Assembly (NCBI RefSeq): GCF_014640555.1
Contig: NZ_BMHE01000038.1
Location: forward strand, 12,812 to 71,783
From: Paenibacillus marchantiophytorum
GTDB lineage: Bacteria; Bacillota; Bacilli; Paenibacillales; NBRC-103111
Direction of reading: 5' to 3'
DNA length: 58,972 nucleotides
Positions within the stretch are counted from its first letter, which is position 1. Each line of letters starts with the position of its first letter. The position numbers and the translations under genes are program-made. The notes beneath the pieces are model-generated. The model was not told the origin of the DNA. It was given only the letters and a program-made list of their open reading frames with translations, and did not search any database. Shown piece after piece: positions 1 through 8,802 of the stretch.

Positions 1-1285
1 CAAAATCTAACGAATCCCAGATGCTCTATGTCAAGTAAACGACCACCTTTCCGCCTAAAATCTGCTCCATAACGCCAATCCAGTTCATTAATTCGCCAAA
101 GTAGCCATTTTCTCGTAGATATGCATCGTACAGTTCGTTAGATTCCTGGAAGACCGAAAACTTCCGTAGCAAAGAAATTTGTGGTGGACGCCTCTAAGAA
201 AAACCTATTCTGCGGTAGTTGCCTCTATGAAGACCTATTCTGCGATAGATGCCTCTATGAAGACCTATTCTGCGGTAGATGCCAATGAGAAACACTTTAC
301 CAGCGGCTATCGGTTACCAAGTCAATGTACCTTGGGGCAGGGCCCCTAACGAACTCAACACCCTTTATTCGGCCAAAATCGCTCCTTCTGAAAATCTAAT
401 GAATCCCAGATGCTCTATGTCAAGCAAACGACCACCTTTCCGCCTACAATCTGCTCGATAACACCAATCCAGTTCATTAATTCGCCAAAGCAGCCATTTT
501 CTCGTCGATAAGCATCGTATAGTTCGTTAGATGCCTGGAAGACCGAAAACTTCCTTAGCAAAGAAATTTACGGTGGACGCCTCTCAGAAAAACCTATTCT
601 GCGGTAGTTGCCTCTATGAAGACCTATTCTGCGATATTTGCCTCTATGAAAGACCTATTCTGCGGTAGATGTCAATGAGAAACACTTTACCAGCGGCTAG
701 GTCGGTTACCAAGTCAATGTACCTTGGGGCAGGGCCCCTAACGAACTCAACACCCTTTATTCGGCCAAAATCGCTCCTTCTGAAAATCTAATGAATCCCA
801 GATGCTCTATGTCAAGTAAACGACCACCTTTCCACCTAAAATCTGCTCGATAACGCCAATCCAGTTCATTAATTCGCCAAAGTAGCCATTTTCTCGTCGA
901 TAAGCATCGTTCAGTTCGTTAGATGCCTGGAAGAACAGCAAACTTCCGTAGTAAAGAAATCTGCTGTGGATGCCTCTAAGAAAAACCTATTCTGCGGTAG
1001 TTGCCTCTATGAAAGACCTATTCTGCGATAGATGCCAATGAGAACACTTTACCAGCGGCTAGGTCGGTTACCAAGTCAATGTACCTTGGGGCAGGGCCAC
1101 CTAACGAACTCAACACCCTTTATTCGGCCAAAATTGCTCCTTCTGAAAATCTAATGAATCCCAGATGCTCTATGTCAAGCAAACGACCACCTTTCCGCCT
1201 ACAATCTGCTCGATAACGCCAATCCAGTTCATTAATTCGCCAAAGTAGCCATTTTCTCGTCGATAAGCATCTTACAGTTCGTTAG
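1..1285. repeat. Tandem array of about 391-bp units carrying family A elements
   Basis: The stretch is a direct tandem repeat. The landmark AAAATCTAAYGAATCCCAG recurs near 2, 392, 783 and 1146, so unit lengths are about 391, 391 and 363 bp. Each complete unit holds one 185-bp family A core, from CTAACGAACT to AGTTCGTTAG, at 346-530, 738-922 and 1101-1285. A fourth core is cut by the window edge and ends at 141. Between cores lie one to three copies of a roughly 30-bp subrepeat (GCCTCTATGAAGACCTATTC type) and a leader containing GTACCTTGGGGCAGGG. The third unit is shorter because it has fewer 30-bp subrepeats. No convincing gene lies here; the short open frame at 279-461 is repeat sequence. 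Confidence 0.9.
346..530. repeat. Family A element core, 185 bp (array copy)
   Basis: This is a reference copy of family A. The outer ends CTAACGAACT (346-355) and AGTTCGTTAG (521-530) are inverted repeats. A second inverted pair, CTAATGAA at 396 and TTCATTAA ending at 480, sits exactly 50 bp in from each end. The two 50-bp arms also resemble each other when one is reverse-complemented. It has no reading frame of its own. Confidence 0.85.
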
Positions 1286-1340
1286 ATCTCTGGGATATCG
1301 AAAGCTGCCGTAGTAAAGAAATCTGCGGCGGAAACCCACA

Positions 1341-1385
1341 AAAAAAGGCTGGCTCAAAAGGTTACGAACCTAGAGAGCAGCCTCT
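1341..1385 (-). terminator. Terminator of the asparaginase/fucosidase operon
   Basis: Read on the minus strand, AGGCTG and CAGCCT form the outer stem, AGGTT and AACCT form an inner stem, and a run of eight T follows. It lies about 380 bases after the asparaginase stop. On the plus strand the hairpin is followed by a weaker T-rich stretch, so it could work in both directions. Confidence 0.7.
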
Positions 1386-1613
1386 ATTTTGTTTCGAGTG
1401 GGAGTGAAATCTAGCAGGAATTTCTCCTGCTATTTTGGCTTTACTAACTCAAAACGGTCATCTAACTGGAAAGCGTCCCGCTAATTTAGGGGAAAATCGC
1501 TATATCGTGAGAAAGCACCAGAAATAACAGTAGATTTTCCATATAAACCCTTTGTTTCCATGCTGAATAACCAAATTAATGGTATATTTTCCATGTCGTG
1601 CAATATTGAAAGC

Positions 1614-1660
1614 AAGAGGCTGCCCTTCAGTCATTATATTGACTTTGGGGACAGCCTCTT
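1614..1660 (-). terminator. Possible weak terminator hairpin after the asparaginase gene
   Basis: AAGAGGCTG and CAGCCTCTT pair across a partly paired loop (CCC/GGG and CAGTCA/TGACT segments). The minus-strand flank is only modestly T-rich. It may be a first, leaky terminator before the stronger one at 1341-1385. The rest of 1386-1764 has no gene. 1665-1765 is a C/T-rich low-complexity tract with irregular repeats of CCTTCC and CGCCTCC. Confidence 0.4.
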
Positions 1661-1764
1661 CAGCGCCTCCAAGCATTCGGGCATTCGCGCTTCCACGCCT
1701 CCAGCCTTCCCAGCTTCGGCCTTCCGAGCTCCCTAGCCACCCGGCCCTCAACGCCTTCCAGTAT

Positions 1765-2769
1765 TCAGGCAAGTTGAAATCCAACACGATGCCGACCAAC
1801 GATATCTCCCAGGCTGTTGCGGATTTCATGCGGGCACAACGCGAGCAAGCGCGCGATGGTAGCCTCATCCTGATAGCCAATTTGGGAGAGAATGGCCGCC
1901 ACAACATACGCCCACTTGTCTTCGCTGCCATCAGCAACCTTCAGAGCAAAGGACAGACCCTCGCGCTTGAGCGCAAAGCAGTATATGCCTTTGGCGCCTC
2001 CTTTGGCGACAATATTCGCGTCCTTGAGCAGCGCCGGACAGATGAGTTCTGTTCCCGACACCCACTCTGGACAGCTGTTCATGGCACTCGTCAACTCCCG
2101 CACAGCCGCAGAAGTAGCGGCATCCTCGATGAGTTCCGGACGCGCGAGCTTCAGAAACGCCAGCGCCGCATGGTACAAAGGCAGCGCATAGACCGGTAGG
2201 CCGCAGCCGTCAACTCCATGCTGCAAGCGCTCCTCGGAGAGGCCCGCCATTTGGCCTATGACTGCGCGCACCTCCTGCTGCAGCGGATGGTCATGCTTTT
2301 CATAGCCTTGAAGCGCGTACCCTTCTGCAAGACATACCGCAAGATGGCCCAAATGCTTCCCCGAACAGTTATGATACAGCTTCCTCTCCAGCTGCCCCTC
2401 ATGAAGCAGTCGATAATGGCTTGGCGCATGCAGGGGATAGGAAGCTCCGCAAACCAAGTGTCCCTCAGCCAATCCAAACTTATCCAGAACGGATTCCAAA
2501 GCGTTCACATGGAACGACTGACCGCGATGGGAAGCTGTCAGAACCGCTTGTTCTTCCACAGTTAAACCAAATTTCTTATGAAGCTGTCTGCGAAAAAAGG
2601 GGATCGCTTGGAACGGCTTCGCCGCTGATCGTAGATAGGTTACATGATAGGGGTCCCCGACCTGATATCGGATGCCACCCAGCACATCGATTCCGACCAC
2701 ATGCCCCCAATATTCGCATTCCACCATATGTCCACGCCGTTCTTCCACTAGCAAAGCCGCATGAGTCAT
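1765..2769 (-). CDS. Rhizobium-type (class 3) L-asparaginase
   Basis: It probably hydrolyses L-asparagine to aspartate and ammonia in the cytoplasm. The 334-residue protein belongs to the Asparaginase_II family, which is unrelated to the AnsA/AnsB fold. RSAAKPFQ places Ser48 and Lys51, LTASH places Ser80, HNCSGKH places Cys135 and Lys138, and GVDGCGLP places Cys189. As I recall the family, these are the numbers reported for the active-site and zinc residues of Rhizobium etli ReAV. Lys256 in VAKGGAKG is the likely match to the remaining active-site lysine. No signal peptide is seen. It is the last gene of the operon, 25 bases after the isomerase gene. A strong AAGGAGGT site lies rather far (about 13 bases) from the ATG. 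Substrate is inferred; a related amide is possible. Confidence 0.88.
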   Translation of the reverse strand: MTHAALLVEERRGHMVECEYWGHVVGIDVLGGIRYQVGDPYHVTYLRSAAKPFQAIPFFRRQLHKKFGLTVEEQAVLTASHRGQSFHVNALESVLDKFGLAEGHLVCGASYPLHAPSHYRLLHEGQLERKLYHNCSGKHLGHLAVCLAEGYALQGYEKHDHPLQQEVRAVIGQMAGLSEERLQHGVDGCGLPVYALPLYHAALAFLKLARPELIEDAATSAAVRELTSAMNSCPEWVSGTELICPALLKDANIVAKGGAKGIYCFALKREGLSFALKVADGSEDKWAYVVAAILSQIGYQDEATIARLLALCPHEIRNSLGDIVGRHRVGFQLA

Positions 2770-2794
2770 TAGCTGCTGCTTACCTCCTTATGCC

Positions 2795-3667
2795 TCAAGC
2801 TTCCTGCCATAGCCGCCTTACATTGTCCATCGCGATGATGGAGGCTGCCCTGCATTCCTCCATGCCTTCAAATTCCACCGTGACATAACCATCATATCCC
2901 GAATCCTTAATCAATTTGATAATTCGGCGCATATCGATATCTCCTTGACCGACGATCGCGCCTCTTAGATAGTTGCCATTGGCCGTCTTGAACCAGACTC
3001 CTTCTCCGGGATGTTCATGGTAGGGTCTGAAATAAAAATCTTTCATATGGATGAGTGACGCATAAGGCAAATTCTTGCGCACCCCGATAAGAGGATGTTC
3101 ATCGACACACATGAAATTGCCAATATCGAGTGTTGTTTTGAAATTGGGGCGATTGACTTCGGTCAGAACACGCTGCACGCGATCGCTGGCTTGTACGCTG
3201 AAGCCGTGATTTTCGATGGTCGTCGTAATCCCGTATTGGGCCGCATAATCGGCGATGATGCGGCTTCCTCTTACCATCTTGTGCAAGTTCGCTTCGAACC
3301 ATTGAATCGTCATCATCTCCGGCGGCAATGTAAAGGCTGTCACATCATGCCGCATATGGGTCATGCCGAGTTCATTTACCAAATCAACATGCTGCTTGAC
3401 GCGCTCAAGCTCAGCTTCGAAAGCCTCTTGCGTTTCTTGGACGAAGTTGGCAGGCATCGAATAATTGGATAATTCGATGCCTGCTTCCTTGGCCTTCGCG
3501 CGGACTGCAGCCGCTAGTTCGGGTTGATCTATCAGCGTAAAACCATAGGGAACGATTTCCATATGTTCGCCACCATGGTCGGCAATCCACTCAATCGCGT
3601 CAAGCACAGTCATTTCTCCTGTTTTTAATACGCCCAACAAGCTGTATGTGCTAAGACCTACTTTCAA
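2795..3667 (-). CDS. Xylose isomerase-like TIM barrel protein (sugar isomerase/epimerase family)
   Basis: This 290-residue cytoplasmic protein has the AP_endonuc_2 fold shared by sugar-phosphate isomerases and epimerases. Putative metal ligands lie at the expected strand ends: Glu152 in IENHG, Asp181 in TLDIGN, His207 in IHMKD and Glu265 in VEFEG. The start is TTG at 3667, preceded by GAGGTG at a 7-base spacing, and lies inside the last 17 bases of the fucosidase gene, so translation is probably coupled. Its place after a fucosidase suggests it interconverts the released sugar or a derivative. The substrate cannot be read from the sequence. Confidence 0.8.
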   Translation of the reverse strand: MKVGLSTYSLLGVLKTGEMTVLDAIEWIADHGGEHMEIVPYGFTLIDQPELAAAVRAKAKEAGIELSNYSMPANFVQETQEAFEAELERVKQHVDLVNELGMTHMRHDVTAFTLPPEMMTIQWFEANLHKMVRGSRIIADYAAQYGITTTIENHGFSVQASDRVQRVLTEVNRPNFKTTLDIGNFMCVDEHPLIGVRKNLPYASLIHMKDFYFRPYHEHPGEGVWFKTANGNYLRGAIVGQGDIDMRRIIKLIKDSGYDGYVTVEFEGMEECRAASIIAMDNVRRLWQEA

Positions 3668-4955
3668 CGTTGATCACCTCAGTCACTAATTCAAGCGCGA
3701 TTACCGTATCCATATCGTCCGGCAGTTCGGCTCCGATCAAATGAATGAATGCCCCGCTATCGATATCCGAATACTGTTCCGCCATCCATGGCATCGATAT
3801 TTTCAGCTCAGATCCGTCTGCAAGCAGTCTTGCCTTCTTAATTCTCCCCTTAAGTCCTTGGAAATAGATGGGGCCGATACCGCGATCAAGGACATGGGCA
3901 TACAGCATATTTCCTTTCTGCGTATACCGCCCCCATTCCGGTTTAGGAAGATCCGCTGCTCCGCAGCCATAGATGCTTTCGCCATTGCGCCTCATCCATT
4001 CACCAACAGCCGTCAATATCTCTAGAGACTGAGATGGAATTTCCCCTCGTGCATCCGGCCCGACATTGAGCAGCAAATTGCCGTTCTTGCTAATGCATTC
4101 AACCAAAGCCCGCACGACCTGCTTAGGTGACTTGTAAGCATGATCCATCGCATGGTAACCCCAATTGTCATTGAGCGTAATACAGGCTTCCCAGGGAACA
4201 TTCAGCCCGTTCTCGTCTACAATGCCGCCGGGCGGCAGAATTTGCTCAGGGGAATAGAAGTCCCCGGCATATACCTCTGGCTCGGCCGCTTTGATATGAC
4301 CGCCAAGCCGATTATCAATAATAATATTGGGTTGCAGGGAGCGAATCAGGTTGACTAGTTCCGTTGCCCGCCACTTTTCACCCGTCATATCATCGTAAGA
4401 GAAGTCAAACCACATGACATCAATTTCCCCATAATTGGTAAGCAGCTCTTTCACTTGCGCATGCAGATAGTCCACATAGCGTTCGAACTGAATGGGACGG
4501 TTCTGATATGCTTCATTGTCTCTCATTGGATGAATGCGGTCCCCGTAAGCAGGATAATCGTCATGATGCCAATCGATCAAAGAATAGTAGAAGCCGACCT
4601 TCAACCCTTCATCGCGAAAAGCCTCGACATATTCCTTGATTAAATCCCGCTGTGCGGGTGAATTCGAAGCCTTGTAGTCCGTAAACTCGCTTTCAAAGAG
4701 GCAGAAGCCGTCATGATGCTTCGTCGTCAGCACAGCGTATTGCTGTCCTGCCGCCTTCGCCGCTTTGGCCCATGCCCGCGGGTCGTAACGGTCCGGGTTG
4801 AACTCGCGGAAGTACGGTTCGTATGCCTCATTGCTCAGTTTCTCGAAGCTTCGGACCCACTCCCCCCTCGCGGGGATTGCATACAATCCCCAGTGAATAA
4901 ACATGCCGAATCGTGCTTCCCGAAACCATTCGGTTCGTTCCCAACGCTTGTTCAT
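3651..4955 (-). CDS. Alpha-L-fucosidase, glycoside hydrolase family 29
   Basis: The protein (434 residues) should release alpha-linked L-fucose from glycans with retention of configuration. Family hallmarks are GMFIHWGLYA (residues 17-26), KHHDG (79-83) and EIDVMWFDF, whose Asp184 is the expected nucleophile. No signal peptide or membrane segment is present, so the enzyme probably works inside the cell on imported oligosaccharides. That fits its position directly behind the ABC importer genes (38 bases after the binding-protein gene). The start follows AAAGGAGG at a 6-base spacing. The acid/base residue of this family varies and was not assigned. Confidence 0.92.
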   Translation of the reverse strand: MNKRWERTEWFREARFGMFIHWGLYAIPARGEWVRSFEKLSNEAYEPYFREFNPDRYDPRAWAKAAKAAGQQYAVLTTKHHDGFCLFESEFTDYKASNSPAQRDLIKEYVEAFRDEGLKVGFYYSLIDWHHDDYPAYGDRIHPMRDNEAYQNRPIQFERYVDYLHAQVKELLTNYGEIDVMWFDFSYDDMTGEKWRATELVNLIRSLQPNIIIDNRLGGHIKAAEPEVYAGDFYSPEQILPPGGIVDENGLNVPWEACITLNDNWGYHAMDHAYKSPKQVVRALVECISKNGNLLLNVGPDARGEIPSQSLEILTAVGEWMRRNGESIYGCGAADLPKPEWGRYTQKGNMLYAHVLDRGIGPIYFQGLKGRIKKARLLADGSELKISMPWMAEQYSDIDSGAFIHLIGAELPDDMDTVIALELVTEVINVESRS

Positions 4956-4993
4956 ATGTCTCCTCCTTTGTTCCTATGCAATCCTTACCGCAA

Positions 4994-6712
4994 TCACTTC
5001 TTATACACTTTATCGTAGGCATCCTGATAAATTTTGATAAATTGATCCATACCGGAATCTTTAAGACCTTTTAAATAAGCGTCCCAATCTTTGTCGAAGC
5101 TCTTTGCCCCCATGATGAACTGCAGCATGGATTGTTTGACGTAATCCGTAATAATCGGCTTTAATTGCTTCACTTGATTGGCCTGGTCGTTCGTCAAGAA
5201 GATATCTGTCGGGAACTCTTCTTTCGGTTGATGTCCTTCGTACAATTCCTTGGTAGCTTTGTACAGACGCGTTTCCAAGCCATCCATGCTGTAGAGATCC
5301 TGACTGGCTGCGTACCCTGTTTCGCGATATTCAGCAGATCGGAAGTTCGGTCCCATTTGATTCCAATGGTCGTTCTGCACCTGACCTACCCCATAAGACG
5401 TTTCCTTCACTTTGAACCTAGCCGCCGTCCCGCGTGTATTCTTATCGGTTGCATCGGCCTTCACCCAGTTGCGGCCTTCTTCTCCGAAGTTCGACAACGT
5501 CGTGCCCTCATCCGAATACAGATAATCGGCTAGACGAATGGCGGCTTCTGGATTTTTATTTTTATTCGTCACGGCAAATACGGAGTTCCCGACACCGATG
5601 TAGTGCGGCGTGAACGATGCTCCGTCCGGTCCTGTAAGCGGCGCAATCGGATCATAGTCTTTGTGCCGCGTTGCTGTTGGCGAGGCATCCGTGAATTCGC
5701 CGAACCAGCCTGCCGGAATCGCGCCGGCAATCGCAATATCAGGGCTATTCCCTTTTTGCGTAAGCGCATCCGATTTTTGCGTAAAAGCTTCCTTGTCAAT
5801 CAAGCCTTCCGCATACAGTTTGTTCAAAAATTGCAGACCTTTTTTGAAGCCTGGCTGATCGACCGACGTTGCCAGCTTGCCGCCGCTCATCATGAAATAA
5901 TTGTTATCCGCATTATAGTAGACGAACGCGTTCATGACGAACGTTTCAATATCCGTATGCCAACCTGTCGGTGAACCCGTCAAGGCAATTTCATCTGCCT
6001 TGCCATTGCCATTCGGATCTTTCTCCTTAAATGCTTTGAGCATGTTGTAGAAATCGTCAGTCGTCTTAGGTGCAGTAAGACCGAGCTTTTGCAGCCATTT
6101 CGTGTTCACCCACATTTTGGCAGAAAATTGGCAGTGGTAGCACTCATTCAAGGAAGGAATCGCGTATATATTGCCATCTGGCGCAGTGATTGCCTTCTCC
6201 AAGTACGAAATGTCTTTGAATGCTTTCTTAATGTTCGGTGCGTATTGATCGATCAGCTTATTCAGCGGAAGCAGAACCCCTTGTTGACCGTAGAGCAGCT
6301 GCTCCTCTTTCGTTAGATTCCCTTGCATGAAAATATCGGGATAGTCGCCACTAGCGAGCAGCAGTTGCTTCTTCTCATTCAATGCCGCTGTTTCGCCCGG
6401 CACAAGCTGCCAGTTCAAATGAATATTCGTCTTGCCTTCCAAATACTTGGTAAACCAATTCGTATTCAAATCGGCAATATTAGCGGATTGCGGCGCGAAA
6501 GCAGTCATCGTAATTTTATTGGCGACAATCGGAAAGCCGGTTGCATTAAGGTCTTTCCCCCCGCCTGAGCTTCCTGCCCCACTTGGGCTAGTGCCAGGGC
6601 TGGTGCTGCCCTTGGGATCATCGCTATTGGATGTGCAGCCAATTACAAGCAAAGTAATGAATAAAATCAGGACCGCCGATAACCATGTTTTTCTGGTTCC
6701 TTTACTTACCAT
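4994..6712 (-). CDS. Sugar ABC transporter substrate-binding lipoprotein (LplA-like)
   Basis: It captures an oligosaccharide outside the cell for the two permeases encoded upstream. A start at 6712 is chosen because AAGGAGGG lies 8 bases before that ATG; the in-frame ATG at 6736 lies upstream of this site. The 572-residue product has a basic N-end, a hydrophobic segment and a lipobox LVIGC with Cys26, then a Gly/Ser/Pro-rich linker. The body is of the large (over 500 residues) type common in Paenibacillus. No ATPase gene is nearby; such importers typically share a MsmX-type ATPase encoded elsewhere. The fucosidase behind it suggests a fucosylated ligand (inference). Confidence 0.9.
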   Translation of the reverse strand: MVSKGTRKTWLSAVLILFITLLVIGCTSNSDDPKGSTSPGTSPSGAGSSGGGKDLNATGFPIVANKITMTAFAPQSANIADLNTNWFTKYLEGKTNIHLNWQLVPGETAALNEKKQLLLASGDYPDIFMQGNLTKEEQLLYGQQGVLLPLNKLIDQYAPNIKKAFKDISYLEKAITAPDGNIYAIPSLNECYHCQFSAKMWVNTKWLQKLGLTAPKTTDDFYNMLKAFKEKDPNGNGKADEIALTGSPTGWHTDIETFVMNAFVYYNADNNYFMMSGGKLATSVDQPGFKKGLQFLNKLYAEGLIDKEAFTQKSDALTQKGNSPDIAIAGAIPAGWFGEFTDASPTATRHKDYDPIAPLTGPDGASFTPHYIGVGNSVFAVTNKNKNPEAAIRLADYLYSDEGTTLSNFGEEGRNWVKADATDKNTRGTAARFKVKETSYGVGQVQNDHWNQMGPNFRSAEYRETGYAASQDLYSMDGLETRLYKATKELYEGHQPKEEFPTDIFLTNDQANQVKQLKPIITDYVKQSMLQFIMGAKSFDKDWDAYLKGLKDSGMDQFIKIYQDAYDKVYKK

Positions 6713-6810
6713 ACTCAAACCCTCCTTGTTTTTCATAGCTATTCAATTCCGTCTGGACAAGCCTGGTCTGTACACTGCCGCGCATCCCTCCTTTCGATGT
6801 GTAACCGGAT

Positions 6811-7746
6811 TCAACCTTTCAGAGAACCAATCAGCAGCCCTTTCACAAAATGCTTTTGCACAAATGGATACAGCATTAGAACGGGAGCGCTCGCCACAAC
6901 AATCAGCGAATATTTAAGCAGTTCTTTTAACCCTTGTCGATCCGCAAGCTCCTTGACATCCTTAATCATCGTAGGATCGATGGAGTTCAGGATCAGAATG
7001 TTACGTAGAATAAGCTGCAGCGGATACAAATTAGCCGATTTCAAGAAAATTAACGCATCAAAGTAGGAATTCCAATAGCCGATGGCATACATGAGCACCA
7101 GAACAGCAATGATCGGCTTGGAAAGCGGGATCACGATTCGCAGTAGAAATTTGAAATCACTGCATCCATCCAAATGTGCGGCCTCCGTTAGTTCCGAAGG
7201 AATCGACGTCTGGAAAAATGTCCTCGCGAGAATGACTTGCCAGACGGAAATTGCCCCTGGAATAATCATCGCCCATCTCGTGTCGAGCAAGCCCATGCCT
7301 TTCACGGTCAAATAATAGGGAATTAATCCCCCGTTGAACAGCATCGTAAAAATGAACAGCGCGGTGATGACATTGCGTCCATAAAAGTTTTTGCGTGAAA
7401 GCGGGTAAGCTGCTGTTATCGTCAAGGCTACGCTAAGCAGCGTTCCGAAGAAGAGATAGAACAGTGAGTTGCCGTAACCCGTCAAAATTTGCGGATTCTG
7501 AAACACCGCTTTGTAACCGCGAAGCGTTGGCTCCACGGGCAGCAACCACACCTTGCCTGAGATGACGGCTGATGACGAGCTGAAAGAAGAACTGACAATA
7601 TAAATGAGCGGATAAGCAACAATGATCAAACAAATGAGCAAGAACAAGTAGACAAAGAACAAATACAGTCTGTCCACACTATTTTCAAGAATACGAGTTG
7701 AGGTTTTTCGCGCCTCTATCGTCAATGTCTGTTCGGAATGAACCAT
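6811..7746 (-). CDS. Carbohydrate ABC transporter permease (LplC/YtcP-like)
   Basis: This inner-membrane protein (311 residues from this start) has about six hydrophobic segments. The EAA loop (EAAHLDGCSD) docks the ATPase. The ATG at 7746 is preferred over that at 7764 because AGGAGGT precedes it by 7 bases, and it then starts 11 bases after the preceding permease gene instead of overlapping it. The long hydrophilic N-end and the C-terminal VKGLLIGSLKG are typical of MalG-type permeases. It pairs with the permease at 7758-8663. Confidence 0.9.
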   Translation of the reverse strand: MVHSEQTLTIEARKTSTRILENSVDRLYLFFVYLFLLICLIIVAYPLIYIVSSSFSSSSAVISGKVWLLPVEPTLRGYKAVFQNPQILTGYGNSLFYLFFGTLLSVALTITAAYPLSRKNFYGRNVITALFIFTMLFNGGLIPYYLTVKGMGLLDTRWAMIIPGAISVWQVILARTFFQTSIPSELTEAAHLDGCSDFKFLLRIVIPLSKPIIAVLVLMYAIGYWNSYFDALIFLKSANLYPLQLILRNILILNSIDPTMIKDVKELADRQGLKELLKYSLIVVASAPVLMLYPFVQKHFVKGLLIGSLKG

Positions 7747-7757
7747 CTGTTTACCTC

Positions 7758-8663
7758 CTACCACAAGCTCGTCTCTGAATTTTTCCTAGCCACATAGTTG
7801 ACCACAATGAGCAGCAGCAAATTAACGATAGAATTAAAGAGTCCGACTGCTGCAGAGAAACTGAAGTTCGCTCCAACCAAGCCCATCTTGTAGACATAAG
7901 TGGAGATAACCTCGGAGGTCCCAACGTTAATGGCATTTTGCATCAAATAGACCTTCTCGAAGCCAACATTCATAATTTGTCCTGCATTCAGAATGAGCAA
8001 GATAACAGCCGTCGGCATTAGGCTTGGCAAATCGATATGAATCATCCGTTGAAACCGGGAAGCGCCATCTACTTTGGCCGCCTCATACATATGGGGGTCA
8101 ACCCCTGCCAGAGCGGCAATGTAAATGACCGAGGCATATCCCGTAAACTGCCAAACATCGGAGAGTACATACACCGTTTTGAAGTACGCCGGCTTGGACA
8201 TTATATTTTCCGCTGGAAATCCGAACTTATCCGCCAAGAGATGAACGAAGCCAAGCTGTGGAGAAAGGAACAGCATAATGATTGAAACCATGATGACCGT
8301 TGAAATGAAATAAGGCGCGAATGTGACCAGTTGAACCGTCCTTTTGAAAATCCCGTTTTTCAATTCGTTTAACGCCAGAGCGAGTATGATCGGCGCCGGG
8401 AAGCCGATAAGCAGCGAGTAAAGACTAAGCAGCGCTGTGTTCTTGATAACTCTCCAAAAAATAGGCAAATGGAAAAAGTCCACAAAATGCTTGAAGCCGA
8501 TCCAATCGCTTCCCCATATCCCTTTGGTGACCATATAGTTTTTAAAGGCGATCTGGACGCCAACCATGGGGACATATTTGAATATAATTAAATAAACGAG
8601 TGACGGTAAAATAATCAGATAGAGTTGCCAGTTTTTCTTTACCATTTTAAGTGCTATACTCAT
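7758..8663 (-). CDS. Carbohydrate ABC transporter permease (LplB-like)
   Basis: This 301-residue membrane protein has the EAA motif EAAKVDGASR and a pattern of about six transmembrane helices. Family LplB/MalF forms a channel with its partner permease. It is the first gene of the six-gene operon. Its ATG has a GAGGGGGAG ribosome site. A CcpA-like site lies about 40 bases upstream, and a YesM/YesN-type signalling pair is divergently encoded. Both suggest induction by sugar and catabolite control. Confidence 0.9.
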   Translation of the reverse strand: MSIALKMVKKNWQLYLIILPSLVYLIIFKYVPMVGVQIAFKNYMVTKGIWGSDWIGFKHFVDFFHLPIFWRVIKNTALLSLYSLLIGFPAPIILALALNELKNGIFKRTVQLVTFAPYFISTVIMVSIIMLFLSPQLGFVHLLADKFGFPAENIMSKPAYFKTVYVLSDVWQFTGYASVIYIAALAGVDPHMYEAAKVDGASRFQRMIHIDLPSLMPTAVILLILNAGQIMNVGFEKVYLMQNAINVGTSEVISTYVYKMGLVGANFSFSAAVGLFNSIVNLLLLIVVNYVARKNSETSLW

Positions 8664-8699
8664 GATACTCCCCCTCGATGCAATGGCCTATCCGCTATT

Positions 8700-8713
8700 A
8701 TTAAGCGCTTACA
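8700..8713 (-). promoter_or_regulatory. Candidate cre (CcpA) site before the importer operon
   Basis: The minus strand reads TGTAAGCGCTTAAT, matching the palindromic cre form TGTAAGCGCTTACA at 12 of 14 positions. It lies 37 bases before the first permease start and about 90 bases before the divergent kinase gene. Carbon catabolite repression of the operon is inferred from the site alone. Confidence 0.5.
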
Positions 8714-8802
8714 AGGTCTATGATAAAGGAGTCTGTCACATATTTATAGTGATCATTTTTAAGATGCAGTGTCCGTTTATAAGGTATAAGGTGGTGTGAT
8801 CG

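Noticed and set aside
279..461. Short open frame in the first repeat array
   Set aside because: It is composed wholly of repeat sequence and has no ribosome site.
1..1285. CRISPR array
   Set aside because: Repeats of about 391 bp with 30-bp subrepeats lack the regular repeat/unique-spacer pattern, and no cas genes are present.
1500..2888. Several long open frames on both strands across the asparaginase region (e.g. 1579-2199 plus, 2421-2888 plus)
   Set aside because: They overlap the well-supported asparaginase gene in other phases, lack ribosome sites and show no domain.
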